A DNA stretch of 64,000 nucleotides from Isoetes taiwanensis (GCA_021234155.1 JAJEKV010000003.1:11403819-11467818), one strand, 5' to 3'; positions 1 through 10,522 are shown, counted from the first letter of the stretch. Numbers and translations: made by a program. Notes: generated from the sequence alone by a model not told the origin.

Positions 1-240
1 TGCGGTGGCGGATCCGATCCGGTCTGATTCACGAACGTCCGCCTGGTCCGCACGTCCGATCGATCTGATCCGATCATGTCCTGATTGATTCCGTCCGATC
101 CGCATCCGTCTGATCTGATCCGATCCATCCTAAGATTTTTGACTTGAGTGGATTCGACGGATCTGACGAGGAGGACGGTCTGATCCTGACTGATCTGGCG
201 ATTGAGACCGTTAGGACCGCCCGATCGCCGCGGCTCCATC
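1..240. repeat. GATC-rich degenerate short-period repeat
   Basis: The stretch is built from shuffled copies of CTGATC, CCGATC, CGTCCG and GATCTGATCC with no stable longer period. The same composition returns at about 660-840, 3,300-4,030 and 4,965-5,120, so it is a local low-complexity family rather than one array. No open frame here looks coding. The ORFs crossing it are rich in Asp, Arg, Ile and Ser only because of the GATC and CGAT words. Confidence 0.8.
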
Positions 241-297
241 GCCAGCCGTGCGGGATGGGGGTGGAGTTACATTCGCTACAACGCCGTATTTTTTATT
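205..297 (+). mobile_element. 3' part of tRNA-derived SINE
   Basis: The segment from the gatcgccgcggctcc stretch through ggagttacattcgctacaacgcc matches the 3' half of the fuller copy at 311-625 almost word for word. The head with boxes A and B is missing. The junction into the next copy is immediate. Confidence 0.6.
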
Positions 298-310
298 GAC
301 TTCCTATTTT

Positions 311-625
311 GTTGAAGAAGAAATGCCGGTTTAGTGGTTAGGCTGGGGGCAGGGGGGGCTAGTCTTGGGTTCAATCCACCATGCAAATACATAAAATTTT
401 AGATAGCGGTTGAGTACAGGGAGAGTGGTGCTAGTCTCGTCTGAATCCACCACCATGCAACATAAAATTTTAGATGGGTGGTTGGAAAAAGGGAGAGGGT
501 TTGGGATCGCTACCACGCGGCTTATGAGGCAACGCTAGGACGTCCGATCGCGCTAGCGGCTCCACGCAGTCGTGGATGGGGTGGAGTTACATTCGCTACA
601 ACGCCGGGTATTTTTATAATATTAG
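311..625 (+). mobile_element. tRNA-derived SINE, near full length
   Basis: A box-A-like ggtttagtggttag lies at about 329-342 and a box-B-like gggttcaatcc at about 367-377, spaced as in a tRNA-type RNA polymerase III promoter. The body ends in ggagttacattcgctacaacgcc followed by an AT-rich tail, as at 205-297. A partial internal duplication (aatccaccatgcaa... twice) follows box B. No clover-leaf tRNA can be folded, so this is a SINE head and not a tRNA gene. Confidence 0.65.
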
Positions 626-659
626 GCATGTACCGACGGCCGCCCTTTCTTTTATCCAT

Positions 660-850
660 TTTCGACTTCCCTCCCGGCCTTGTCTGATCTGATTGATCTG
701 ATCCGATCTGATCTGACGCCCGGTTGATTTGCCCGCAGCAGCGGATCGGATCTGATTGATCTGATCTTCTGTCCCGAACGTCTGGTCTGATCCTGATTCA
801 AACAGGACGGACGACGTTCGATCTGATCCGTAGATTCCAGAAATTCCATG
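660..850. repeat. GATC-rich degenerate repeat, second block
   Basis: This has the same word set as 1-240 (gatctgatt, gatccgatctgat, ctgatcc). It ends abruptly at about 840, where the TTCTAGAA-type repeat begins. Confidence 0.75.
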
Positions 851-1200
851 ACATTCTAGAAGTTTTTAGGAAGAGCCTAGACACCTGCAATGATTCTATT
901 TTGAGCATTTGCAAAGCCTCAAGATTTTAGACATTCTAGTTTCTAGTTTCTAGAAGAGCCTAGACATTCCAAACATTCTATTTTGAGCATTTGCAAAGTT
1001 TAAAGATTCTTTCTATTTTAGACATTCTAGAAGTTTCCAGAAGTTTCTAGAAGAGCCTAGCACACTGTATCATCTATTTTTGAACATTTTGCAAAGTTTC
1101 AAAATTTTCTATTTTTGGACATTCTAGGAGTTTCTAGAAGATTCTAGGACATTCTAGAAGGCTCTAGAGCCACCTAGAACATTCTAGAACATCCTGGAGC
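840..1200. repeat. TTCTAGAA-type repeats matching heat-shock-element consensus
   Basis: Repeated cattctagaag, tttctagaag and acattctagaac words dominate. The stretch at 1,128-1,190 contains alternating TTC and GAA triplets spaced by two bases, which is the nTTCnnGAAn arrangement recognised by heat-shock transcription factors. Other units read cattctattttgagcatttgcaaag and grade into the satellite downstream. No gene is seen beside it. Confidence 0.7.
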
Positions 1201-1210
1201 ATCCTTGAAT

Positions 1211-1335
1211 TATTTGGTCTACCTTAACTACATGTGACTTCCATTTTTTCAAGAAACCAATTTGGTCTAGTAAGGTGGGGTTTGGGGGGCAATTTCCAGG
1301 TTCGGGTCCATGGTAAAGCAAAAAATTTGTCCTTT
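1211..1335 (+). mobile_element. tRNA-derived SINE head (3' truncated)
   Basis: The conserved 5' leader (accttaacta..atg.gacttccattttttcaag) is followed by box A tttggtctagtaagg (about 1,260-1,274) and box B caggttcgggtcc (about 1,297-1,309). Similarity to the other copies stops after aaaaatttgtcc, where GATC-like sequence begins. Confidence 0.65.
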
Positions 1336-1739
1336 CACTATCGTCGATCTTTTGATTGATCGATCGATTCTGACGACGATGCATTGACGATTGAGCCCGG
1401 AGTTATCTGGTTGTTCATGTCGATTGATTGAGTCTGATTCTTTTGATTCGCCTGCGGAACTGTTCTGATTTTGTTCGCCGCCTTTTGATTTCGATCTTTT
1501 CCCCTTCATGCCTTTGTTCGACACCTGAAAATTATTTACTTCAAAATAATTTGAGATTTTATCGACGACCTATTTACATATCGCTTAACCTCTAATTACC
1601 TTATGATTTATTATGCCTATACTTAATCGGCGGAAAGCGATGACCCATCATAATGATTACACTTATTTTTACCATCTGCATTATTCTCCATCTGTTTTGA
1701 GATTATTCTCAGAACGCGATTTTGATCGAGAGCATAGGT

Positions 1740-3300
1740 GGTTGCCCTATAGCATCTAGAACACTCTAGAACATTCTATTTTTGGAGTTTCTGCAAAGCA
1801 GCAATCTTTTCTGCTTAGACTACCGCATTTTCTATTTTTAGATCAATATGCTAATTCTATTATCAACATTCTAGGACATTCTATTTGAGTTTTTACAAAG
1901 TTTAAGCAAACTTTCTATATTTTTAGACTAAAAGTTTCTATTTTTAGACCCGAGGTACTTACCTTGAGTATTCGCACATTCCGTAACATTCTATTTTGAG
2001 CATTTGCAAAATTTCCAAAAACTTTCTATTTTGGATTATTGGAGGTGTTTACCCATGAGCATCCAAGTAATTTATTCCAGAATATTCTTATTTTACATTT
2101 GCAAAGTCTTAACAAACCTCTTCTATTTTAGATCAAACTTTCTATTCTAGGCCGAGGTGCTTACTCATGAGCACCAAACATCTCCACAATATCTATTTTG
2201 AGCATCTGCAAAGTTTCAAAACTTTCATTTTCAACTGAGGTGTTTACCTGATGAGCACCTGGGAACATTCCACAACATTCTATTTTGAGCATTTGCAAAC
2301 TTTCAAAAAACTTCTATTTTTAATCAAACTTTCTATTTTAGACTGAGGGTGCTTACCCATGAGCACTGAACATTCTAGAACATTCCCATCAGTATTTGCA
2401 AAGTGCTTCAAAACCTTTCTATTTTGGACCGGTGACTTTCATTTTTAGATTGAGGTGCTTGCCCATGAGCACCTGAACATTCCAAGAATATCTCTACTTT
2501 GAGCATTTGAAAAGTTTCAAAAATTCTATTTTAGACTGAACTCTCTATTTTAGAGACCCAGAGGCCACTCCATGAGCATCTGGAACATTCCAATTATTCT
2601 TATTTTGAGCATTTTCAAAGCCTAAAAAGCTTTCTATTTTAGATCAAAACTTTCTATTTTGACCGGAGGTGCTTACCCATGAGCACCTCGGAACATTCCA
2701 ATAACTATTATATCAACATCCGCAATATTCTATAACATTCATTTTGTGCATTTGCAAAGTTTTTGAAAACTTCTTCTATTCTTAGACTGAACTTTCTATT
2801 TTTTAGACCAGGTGCTTACCCATGAGACCCTGAACATTCCACCACATCTTTATTTGAGCATTTTCAAAGTCAAAAAGCTTTCATTTTTAGATCTAAACAT
2901 CTTCTATTTTTAGACTGAGGTGTTACCCATGAGCATCTGAACATTCCACCACATCTCTATTTTGGCATTTTCACTTCTATTTTTTAGGACTGGAAAGTTT
3001 AACCATGAGTATCCGGAACATTCCACTACATTCTATTTTAAGCATTTGCAAGTTTCAAAAGCTTATTTTAGATTGAAACTTTCTATTTTTAGATCAGAGG
3101 TGTTTACCCATGAGCATCTGGGAACATTCCACCACATTCTATTTGACATTTTCAAAGTTTCAAAAGTTTCTATTTTAGACTGAACTTAAAAAAAGCTTAC
3201 TAGACTGAACATTCTATTTTTTAGACCGAGGTGCCACTCCATGAGCACTGAACATTCCACCACATTCTATTTTGAGCATTTTCACTTTTATTTTTAGATC
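1740..3300. repeat. Satellite array 1, unit about 105 bp
   Basis: The unit reads, in order: GGTGCTTACCCATGAGCACC, then gaacattccacaacattctatttt, then gagcatttgcaaagtttcaaaaac, then tttctattttagaccgaact. The gtgcttacccatgagca word recurs roughly every 100-115 bp, at about 2,044, 2,157, 2,238, 2,346, 2,455 and 2,669 and on to 3,230. Copies are diverged by substitutions and one- or two-base deletions. GGTGCT and AGCACC in each unit are inverted repeats separated by eight bases, giving a small hairpin per unit. Short open frames here are by-products of the repeat. Confidence 0.85.
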
Positions 3301-4030
3301 ACTGAGGTCCGATCCGATCTGATTGATCCGGCATGATCTGACCGAGTTTGATCCCGCGATCAGCACGTTCTGATCCGCAGCGTTCCCGCGATTGCCTGAG
3401 CGTCTGTTCTGATCGCCCCAGCGGACTTTCGATGACTTTGAACTGATTAACGGACCTGACCTGACCTGATCCAATCGATCATTTACTGACCACGATTTGG
3501 ATAAAGATTGAGATCCTGTCTGGTTGTCGGATCTGTTTGCTGGTCTGGTTTATTGAAATGACGTGATCGACGATCGCCTGGTTCTTTCATTATTTATCCT
3601 TGTTGATTTTTGTTCTCATTATTTATCGCGACGAATATTGAGTTTTGTTTTTTGACGGATTTCTTTATGGATAAAGATTTCGATCGATCGATCTGATCTG
3701 TTCGTTCCACCCGTCTGATCCGCACCTGGTCCGTCTGATCCTGATCCGTCTGGTGAACGATCTGGCGTCTGACTGGCGTCTGTCCGGATCCGTCCGTCCT
3801 GATCCGTCTGATCAACGGATGTCTGATCCGCCCGTCTGATCTGTCTGATCTGATCCGATCCGTCCGATCTGATTCATGTTTGATCCGTCCACGTCCATTC
3901 GATCCACGTTCAGGCACCGATCTGATTCAACGATCCGGATCGTCTGATCTGATTGACGTCTGATCTCCTGATCTGGATAGCGTCTGATCCGGAGGATCTG
4001 ATCGACCGGATCGATCCTGATTCGTGGCTC
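3300..4030. repeat. GATC-rich degenerate repeat, third block
   Basis: Long runs of gatccgatctgatt, cgtctgatcc and ctggtccgtctgatcc with no fixed period. About 3,480-3,680 is less pure. The open minus-strand frames here encode Asp/Arg/Ser/Ile-biased strings that mirror the DNA repeat, so they are not called genes. Confidence 0.75.
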
Positions 4031-4097
4031 GAATCCTCCAAACAAAAAAAAAATTTCCACACCAAAGATTTTAATTAAGCAAAGGAATTTCCATTGC

Positions 4098-4345
4098 CCC
4101 AACCTTAACTAAGCATGGACTTCCTATTCTTTTAAGAAAAGACTGTTGGTCTAGTATAGCGCTGTAGTCTTGGGGGCATGTCCGTGGTTCAAGTCCATGG
4201 TAAACCACAAAAATTTGTCCACCAACTTGGGAGCTTTTGAGAGGCCAAGGCCCACGGACGACACGAGATCAGCCACGTGGGCGCCTCCCAACTGGGCCGA
4301 TGGGGTGGACTTACTCACATACATATGCTTAAATCTTGCTCTATG
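4098..4345 (+). mobile_element. tRNA-derived SINE
   Basis: The leader ccaaccttaactaagcatgg is followed by box A ttggtctagtatagcg (about 4,146-4,161) and box B gtggttcaagtcc (about 4,184-4,196). The body gcttttgagaggccaaggcccac and the end gatggggtggacttactcac are shared with the copies at 4,518, 6,596 and 7,600. Confidence 0.75.
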
Positions 4346-4384
4346 CCCCACCTTTAACAATGTTGAAATCATCATATTCTTTTA

Positions 4385-4517
4385 AGGAACTAATGTTGGC
4401 CTAGTGGTTGAGATTCAGGGTTGTGGGTGCCATACCAGGGTCTCAATCCTTCCAAACCAAAAGTTTTCACACCAAAAGATTTTAATTAAGCAAAGGAATT
4501 TCCATTGCCCCAACCTT
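4385..4517 (+). mobile_element. tRNA-derived SINE head, variant
   Basis: Box A ttggcctagtggttgag lies at about 4,396-4,412 and a box-B-like gggtctcaatcct at 4,438-4,450. The downstream text (ttttcacaccaaaagattttaattaag) also occurs at about 4,045-4,080, so this head-to-tail pair is a locally duplicated composite. Confidence 0.6.
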
Positions 4518-4770
4518 AATCAAGCATGGACTTTATTCTTTTTCAAGAAAAGACTGGTTGGTCTTAGTGTAAGGGTGGGGTTTGGGGCAATGTCCGTGGT
4601 TCGAGTCCGTGGTAAACCAAAAAATTTTATTCACCAAACTTGAGCTTTTGAGGCTGAAGCGCCCACTGACGTTCCGTGATCGCCACGGAGCAGCCTTTAA
4701 TCAGCCGATGTAATGCGGATACTCACTTCACTCACAGACGGACGCTTATTTTTTATTATAATAGATCAGA
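4518..4770 (+). mobile_element. tRNA-derived SINE, near full length
   Basis: Box A gttggtcttagtgtaagg is at about 4,557-4,574 and box B gtggttcgagtcc at about 4,597-4,609. The body gagcttttgaggctgaagcgcccac is followed by a 3' tail gcttattttttattataatag. The 3' end is AT-rich and not a plain poly(A) run. Confidence 0.75.
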
Positions 4771-4964
4771 AAAGGCCCTGGCCAATATTCTTTTTAACTT
4801 CCATTCTACGGCCCATTTCGGATCTTCGCATCTGCCAAAATTTACGCCCTTTCTTTTTTTAGAGAGTTTTCTACGGGCCAGTCCGCCTACTACCAATGGA
4901 CCCCATTAGCACTTTGATCCAGCTCTTCCCTTTTCTAGCATCTCTTCTCTCTCTCCTTTCTCTC

Positions 4965-5120
4965 TTTTCTCGCACCGATCGCCCTGATCCTGATCTCAAC
5001 GGATTTTGATCCGTTTGATCGATCCTGATCCGTCCGTCACGACTTAAAAAGAAAAAAAAAAAAAAAAAAAGATCGATCGATCGATCTGACGATCCGATCG
5101 ATCCGGATCTGATTTGAAGT
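4965..5120. repeat. GATC-rich repeat with embedded A-run
   Basis: gatcctgatctcaacg-type words lead into about 18 consecutive A residues at about 5,051-5,070, followed directly by gatcgatcgatcgatctgacg. A second, cleaner GATC phase starts at the A-run, so the A-run may be the remnant of a retroposed tail. Confidence 0.6.
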
Positions 5121-5279
5121 ATCATTCTGCAGAGTAACATATCTCACATGCCTCATGAGGCCACATCTACTACCTCTATTACCAATTTTAAAGTATGTCA
5201 CACCCTAAAGTATCACCCCATGCAGTTTACTGCACCCATCATACCCATCACACTTACTACCAATTCCAAAGTATCACCC

Positions 5280-6590
5280 TCCTAATATTCTTCTATTTGA
5301 GCATTTGCAAGGTTTCCCAAGAAACTTCTACTTAGACTGAGGTGTAGAGTTGGTGGGTCGCCTCTATAGCATCTAGAAGGCCCTATAGCATCTAGGAACA
5401 CTCTAGACCATTCTATTTGAGTTTTTGCAAAGTTTAGCAACTTTTCTGCTTTTAGGCTACCAGCTTTATTTTAGAGATGCTTACCTAGAGCATCCTAAAC
5501 ATTCTAGACATTCTATTTGAGTTTTACAAACTTTCTATTTTTAGACTCGAGGTGCTTACTTTGAACATCTCAAGAACATTCCGTAAAATTGATTTTGAGA
5601 TTGCAAAGTTTCCAAAACTTTCATTTTTGGATTGAGGTAAGTTTACTCCATGAGCATTTGCACCATTTCAACATTCTATTTTGATATTTGTAAAGTCTTA
5701 AAACTTTGCCTTTTAGATTGGAAACTTTATTTTTAGACCTGAAAGCTTACCCATGCCACCATAAAGTATTATTCATGAGCAACATACTCATACATGCCCA
5801 TAAGGCACAATTCTAAAGTATGTCAATTTAAAGTATCACCTTATGTGTAGTTTTTCTACACACACCCATCATACCCATCACTAAAACTTTCTATATTTTA
5901 GACCGGGAGGTGCTTACCTTTTGAGCATCTACACAACATTCCGCAACATTCTATTTTGAGCATTTGGTGCTTCAAAACTGCATTTTGGATTGAGGTGTTT
6001 GCCTATGACCATCTCAAATATTCCGTAACATTCTATTTTGAGCATTTGCAAAGTCTTAAAAACTTTTTATTTTAGACTTAAACTTTCTATTTTAGACTGA
6101 GGCTGCTACCCATGAGCACCTCGAACATTCCACAATATTCTATTTGAGTATTTGCAAAGTTTCAAAAACTTTCTATTTTAGACCGAGGTGCTTACCCATG
6201 AGCACCGGAACATTCCACAACATTCTATGACATTGCAAAGTTTCAAAAAACTTCTATTTTTGGACCGACACTTTCTATTTTAGACCGAGATGCTTACCCA
6301 TGAGAGCATTTCGAACATTCCGTAACATTCTACTTTGAGCATTTGCAAAGTTTCAAAAACTTTCATTTTAGACCTGAACTTTCTATTTTTAGACTGAGGT
6401 GCTTACCCATGAGCACCCAAACATTCTAGGAACATTCTATTTGAGCATTCAAAGTTTCAAAACTTCTATTTTTAGAGACTGAGACTTTCTATTTTTAGGT
6501 CGAGGTGCTTGCTCATGAGCATCTCAAACATTCTAGGACATTCCAAAAGATTCTAGAACATTCTAGAACATCCTAGAGCATCCTTGAATT
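5280..6590. repeat. Satellite array 2, unit about 105 bp
   Basis: The unit is the same as in array 1, with the same order of blocks (gtgcttacccatgagca, acattccacaacattctatttt, gcatttgcaaagtttcaaa, actttctattttagacc). It is more degraded at the left (5,280-5,900) and cleaner from about 5,930. A short unrelated stretch with catacccatcac words interrupts at 5,760-5,880. No gene is seen. Confidence 0.85.
6535..6585. repeat. Heat-shock-element-like block at array edge
   Basis: The sequence carries gattctagaacattctagaac, giving TTC-ta-GAA-ca-TTC-ta-GAA with exact two-base spacing, i.e. four perfect alternating units. It sits at the junction between satellite array 2 and the next SINE. Confidence 0.65.
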
Positions 6591-6595
6591 AATTA

Positions 6596-6842
6596 GATCC
6601 CAAAATTAACTAAGCATGGAGTTCCTATTCTTCAAGAAAAGACTGGTTGGTCTAGCGGTATATGGGGGTTTGGGGCAATGTCCGTGGTTCGAGTCCGCAG
6701 TAAACCAAAAAAATTTATCCACACCAAACTTGGGAGCTTTGAGGCCAAGGTCTACCTGACGGGCCGAGATCAAGCCACGCGGGAGCTCCTTATCCCGCTT
6801 CTGATGGGCCTATTTGAACAACACCTACTCTACTCACGGGAC
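6596..6842 (+). mobile_element. tRNA-derived SINE inside satellite
   Basis: The leader aactaagcatggagttcc is followed by box A ttggtctagcggtat (about 6,647-6,661), box B gtggttcgagtcc (about 6,684-6,696) and body gagctttgaggccaaggtc. The satellite resumes directly afterwards at about 6,846, so the SINE lies within one array. Confidence 0.75.
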
Positions 6843-6845
6843 ATT

Positions 6846-7490
6846 GAGGTGCTTACCCATGAGCATCCGAATATTCCACCACATTCTATTTTGAGCATTT
6901 GCAAAGTTTCAAAAACTTTCTATTTTAGACTGAACTTTATTTTAGACCGAGGTGCTTACCCATGAGCATCTCGAACATTCCATCACATTCTATTTTGAGC
7001 ATTTTCAAAGTTTCAAAGCTTTCTATTTTAGATCGAAACTTTCTATTTTTAGACCGAGGTGCTTACCCATGAGCATCCGAACATTCCAATCATTAATTTA
7101 TTTTGAGCATTTTCAAAGTTTCAAAAAAGCTTTCTATTTTTAGACCTAAACTTTCTATTTTAGACTGAGGTGTTTACCCATGAGCACTGAACATTCCACA
7201 ACATTATATCAACATTCCAACATTCTATAACATTCTATTTGAGCATTTGCAAAGCTTTTTAAAAACTTTCTATTCTTAGATTAAAACTTTCTATTTTAGA
7301 CCTGAGGTGCTACTCCATGAGCACTGAGCATTCCAACATTCTATTTTACATTTGTAAAGTTTAAAAAACTTTCTATTTTTAGACCTAAAACTTTCTATTT
7401 TAGACCGAGGTGCTTATCCATGAGTGCCCTGAACATTCCAACAATAATATTCTATTTTGAGCATTTGCAAAGTTTCTAAAAATATTTTTA
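6846..7490. repeat. Satellite array 2, right part
   Basis: This is the cleanest part of the satellite. ggtgcttacccatgagca begins at 6,848, 6,951 and 7,058 (spacing 103 and 107 bp), with further copies at about 7,168, 7,306 and 7,408. The GGTGCT/AGCACC arms are partly mutated to GCATC on the 3' side in several units. Confidence 0.85.
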
Positions 7491-7575
7491 GACATTCTAG
7501 AAGATTCTAGAAGATTCTAGAAGGTTCTAGAAGATTTAGGACATTCTAGAAGATTCTAGGACATTCTAGAAGCTT
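7490..7575. repeat. Perfect multi-unit heat-shock-element array
   Basis: Between about 7,495 and 7,536 the sequence keeps TTC-ta-GAA-ga-TTC-ta-GAA-ga-TTC-ta-GAA-gg-TTC-ta-GAA, which is eight alternating nTTCn/nGAAn units without a break. Further imperfect units follow to 7,575. This matches the HSF binding consensus as a string. Whether it is used is inference, because the same words can arise by slippage of a 10-bp repeat. Confidence 0.7.
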
Positions 7576-7599
7576 CTAGAGCCATCCATGGATTATTTG

Positions 7600-7870
7600 G
7601 CCCTCACCCTTTAACCATGTATGAACTTCCCATTTTTTCTAAAGAAACCAATGCTGGTCTAGTGGTAAGGGTGGGGGTTTGGGGGCAATGTCCGTATTCA
7701 AGTCCTGGTAAACCAAAAATTTTGTCCACCAAACTTCAGAGCTTTTGAGGGCCAAGGCCCACCTGGACTCTGCATCAAGCCATCATCGCGGATGCCTTAT
7801 CCGGCCGGGATGGGTCGGATTTACTCACTCAACTCACGTGACGCTATTTTGCGATTATATTAGATAATGT
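7600..7870 (+). mobile_element. tRNA-derived SINE, near full length
   Basis: Box A ctggtctagtggtaagg (about 7,654-7,670) and a mutated box B gtattcaagtcct (about 7,693-7,705) are followed by body gagcttttgagggccaaggcccac, the end ggatttactcactcaactcac, and tail gctattttgcgattatattag. The satellite and SINE region ends here. Confidence 0.75.
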
Positions 7871-8429
7871 AGTTAAGATATTAAAACTAAGATAGGTGTT
7901 CAGCCAAGGTTTCGGGCAATTTAAGTTGCTGAGGCTTCATGTTTTATTTCATTTGTCCCTCTCTGAAAACCTATAACTTGAGGTTATGCTTCACTTTTGT
8001 TTTCAATGGTGGCCCTCCTTTTTAATGCTTGAGCAAAGAACAAAAAGGAACTACACAAGGGTGAGGCAAGGATTGAAAAAAGAACAATTATCTACCAAAA
8101 ATGGGAAATCATCACACAATGGCTTTTGGAATGCTCCAGTTTAGGTTTCCATATTTATATGTTGTCCAGCAACATGGGGACTGTTATCAAACAATACATA
8201 ACCGTACACAACACAAATAATTTATGTGTTTATGGGCACATAAAGAGTTTTGTTAGTAAGTCCAAAGCGATGTATCTGCTGAAATTTACTTATTTTGTCA
8301 ACAATAGACATTCTTATTAATCAAAACATGGTATATAGACTTAATTTAAACCAGTGAATAAAATGCAATCATGGAAAAGAAACATGTTGTCCAAGATTCT
8401 CTAGAAAGTAGTTGCATATTGGAGATAAT
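7871..8429. other. AT-rich, no gene seen
   Basis: Only short frames in all six readings, with no repeat unit or recognisable domain. It marks the change from repeat-built to ordinary AT-rich DNA. Confidence 0.6.
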
Positions 8430-8957
8430 TTAAGTTCCTGCAGTCCACATCCAATTTCGTAACACCTTCAGTTCCACAATAGTCAAATTCTCATAATGCA
8501 TTTGATGTTTCCTTTGCATGCAATAACATGCATGATGAAGCATTGCATGCGATGCTGAGGCACATGACACACCACATTCTTCTAGCATGAACTGGAAATT
8601 ACTGACAAGATTTGGCAAGCTGTCCATACTATACCTAGGCCTTGTCCTTATGGTCCATGGCATAATGCTTCTTGCAGGCATTTTTTCAATAAATTGAGAA
8701 GTTCGATGCAACCATGTTGCATATAAGCTGCAGTTACCACTCATAATTATCATCTTCCATGGGATTTGCTTCAGACCTCCAGAATGCCATTTAACTTTGT
8801 GGGAACCTTGCCCCTCATTGCTTCAACAGGAAGAAGTTGTGGGTACATCAAGCAGATAGCTTTACATGGTAAAAGACTCCACTTTAGCTACAAAATGCAC
8901 ATCTCGCTGCAAGCTATATGCAAGAATAAAACAAAATGGCCGTATTTCTGGGCATGA
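8430..8957 (-). pseudogene. Probable PPR-protein gene remnant
   Basis: The minus-strand frame at 8,753-8,430 contains IEKMPARSIMPWTI and, further on, FMLEECGVSCASASHAMLH. This resembles the plant pentatricopeptide-repeat pattern of 'vFekMPaRsvvsWt' followed by a 'mleeGv..d..t....l.aC' segment. PPR proteins of this kind bind organellar RNA. The piece ahead of it (8,957-8,760) has several stops. Only about two repeats can be followed, there is no start codon context and no C-terminal E or DYW domain, so it is a short broken copy if the call is right. A chance match in AT-rich DNA is possible. Confidence 0.4.
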
Positions 8958-10272
8958 AAATCAGAGTGCCTAAGAAGCTGGTCTTGCTGGAACAAATATA
9001 ATATGCATTATGAATTACTAATAGAGAGGTTTTTCTATTGCATTACGCAGAGACTGAATCTGTTCTCATGTCGTAAAATTTGATGCAATTCAGTCAAAAT
9101 TGCCACACCTTCAAAAGTTGACTCACCACTAAATTTCAAAAGTATCTTCATAATCGCGACAACAAAAATAAACATCTGATAAGTTGGTATAGTTTCTAAA
9201 GCTCATTAATAACGATGATGGTCATCAATAATATATTAAATAATGGTTGTACCAGCCTTATCTGGCATTTTACAGTAACTGAATGTGGGAAATGCCATTC
9301 TGATCAAATATTCTCGAATCATTCATAACTGGATTAAAATAAAGATCATCGCTTACCCATTGAATCAAATCTTTCACGAACATCAATGAGGTGAGGAGGT
9401 GAAGAGGTTGTTCACGATATCCACGCCTTAATATGCTCTTAATAATGCACATGTAGACCCCGGAATGCAAAGTTTCTATTTTAGTCGTATAGACACTTTA
9501 CATACATCCATATCCACTTACATATATCCATATCCAAATATGCACACCGAATATGCCAATGTATCCTGGATGTGAGAAATAACTGCAGAATGCTCTAACT
9601 TCACAGTAAATGCCTTAACTTCTCCACAGATTGATTTCTCATTCTAGCTAAACTGATATAAGCAATAGTATTAGCAGCTAAAAATCTACAACCATATAAG
9701 CAATAGTATGTTGTATACGGCTTTAACTCCAAAGATATCATGCTTAATGAACTCCCTCTTCTCTACTCTTTCAAACATATATCCTGATGCATAAAATATA
9801 TGTTGATTCTTTCCATGAACTCTCATTCAGCCTTGTGTATACGCAAAACCATCAGATCGCAGAGAATTTTACTCTGGAGGTAAATGGAGACTCCGAAGAT
9901 AGGTGGTGTCCATAAGAGAAGCAGATTGCTAAGGAGCCCACGCCCCGACCTTATTTACGATCTATGACAGCAGAAATGCGTGATACAGACAACGATTTTA
10001 CCTCAGAACATTTCTGGCTTTCTTCCCTGCTGCAATTTGTACATCAGGATAGTTCTCCATAGCTAGGAACATTAACTTGATTGAGATATGTAGCCAACAA
10101 TTTCATCTTTTGTATCTTACAGGGCCATGTTAATGATTTTAACAGTTTCCGCTACTCCCAGCCTTTAGCCTTAACTTGAATGATGAATATCTGAGCTTAG
10201 CACCCAGTCTTCGGAACGGACACAGCAAACTCAAGGAAAATCGAGAGAATAAAACAAATATTCATAACTAAG
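8958..10272. other. AT-rich, no gene seen
   Basis: No long frame, domain or repeat is recognised. Short frames at 9,270-9,470 (minus) have no features I can name. Confidence 0.55.
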
Positions 10273-10460
10273 GCATGTCAGAAACCTGCAAGCGTTTGTG
10301 AAGCTCTTTGAAATGGCAGCGAATTTGTTAGCCCCTTTACACTGCAAAAGCATAGAGGATTCCTTTAGGAGGCATGTCGAAATCTGCAAGGGCTTGCGAA
10401 GCCTTAAAATTGCTGAATATTTTAGCCCCTTTACACTGCAAAAGACAGGGAATTTTTATG
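10273..10460. repeat. Tandem duplication, two units of about 100 bp
   Basis: ggcatgtcagaaacctgcaag at about 10,273 and ggcatgtcgaaatctgcaag at about 10,372 each lead, with spaced matches, to ttagcccctttacactgcaaaag. The two units differ by scattered substitutions. Confidence 0.75.
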
Positions 10461-10522
10461 AAGTAATAACTTTCGCCATTAAACATTTGTTAGCTCACCG
10501 GATTTCCAACTTGGGATGCTAG

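Noticed and set aside
3594-4102. Minus-strand frames of 96-107 codons rich in Asp, Arg and Ser.
   Set aside because: They are translations of the GATC-word repeat and exist in any frame without stops.
1740-7490. CRISPR-like array (regular repeats with spacers).
   Set aside because: Units are contiguous, diverged and about 105 bp, with no unique spacers and no cas genes, in eukaryotic DNA.
1260-7710. tRNA genes suggested by the A-box and B-box pairs.
   Set aside because: No anticodon arm or acceptor stem can be formed around them, and the same bodies and 3' ends recur downstream, so they are SINE heads.
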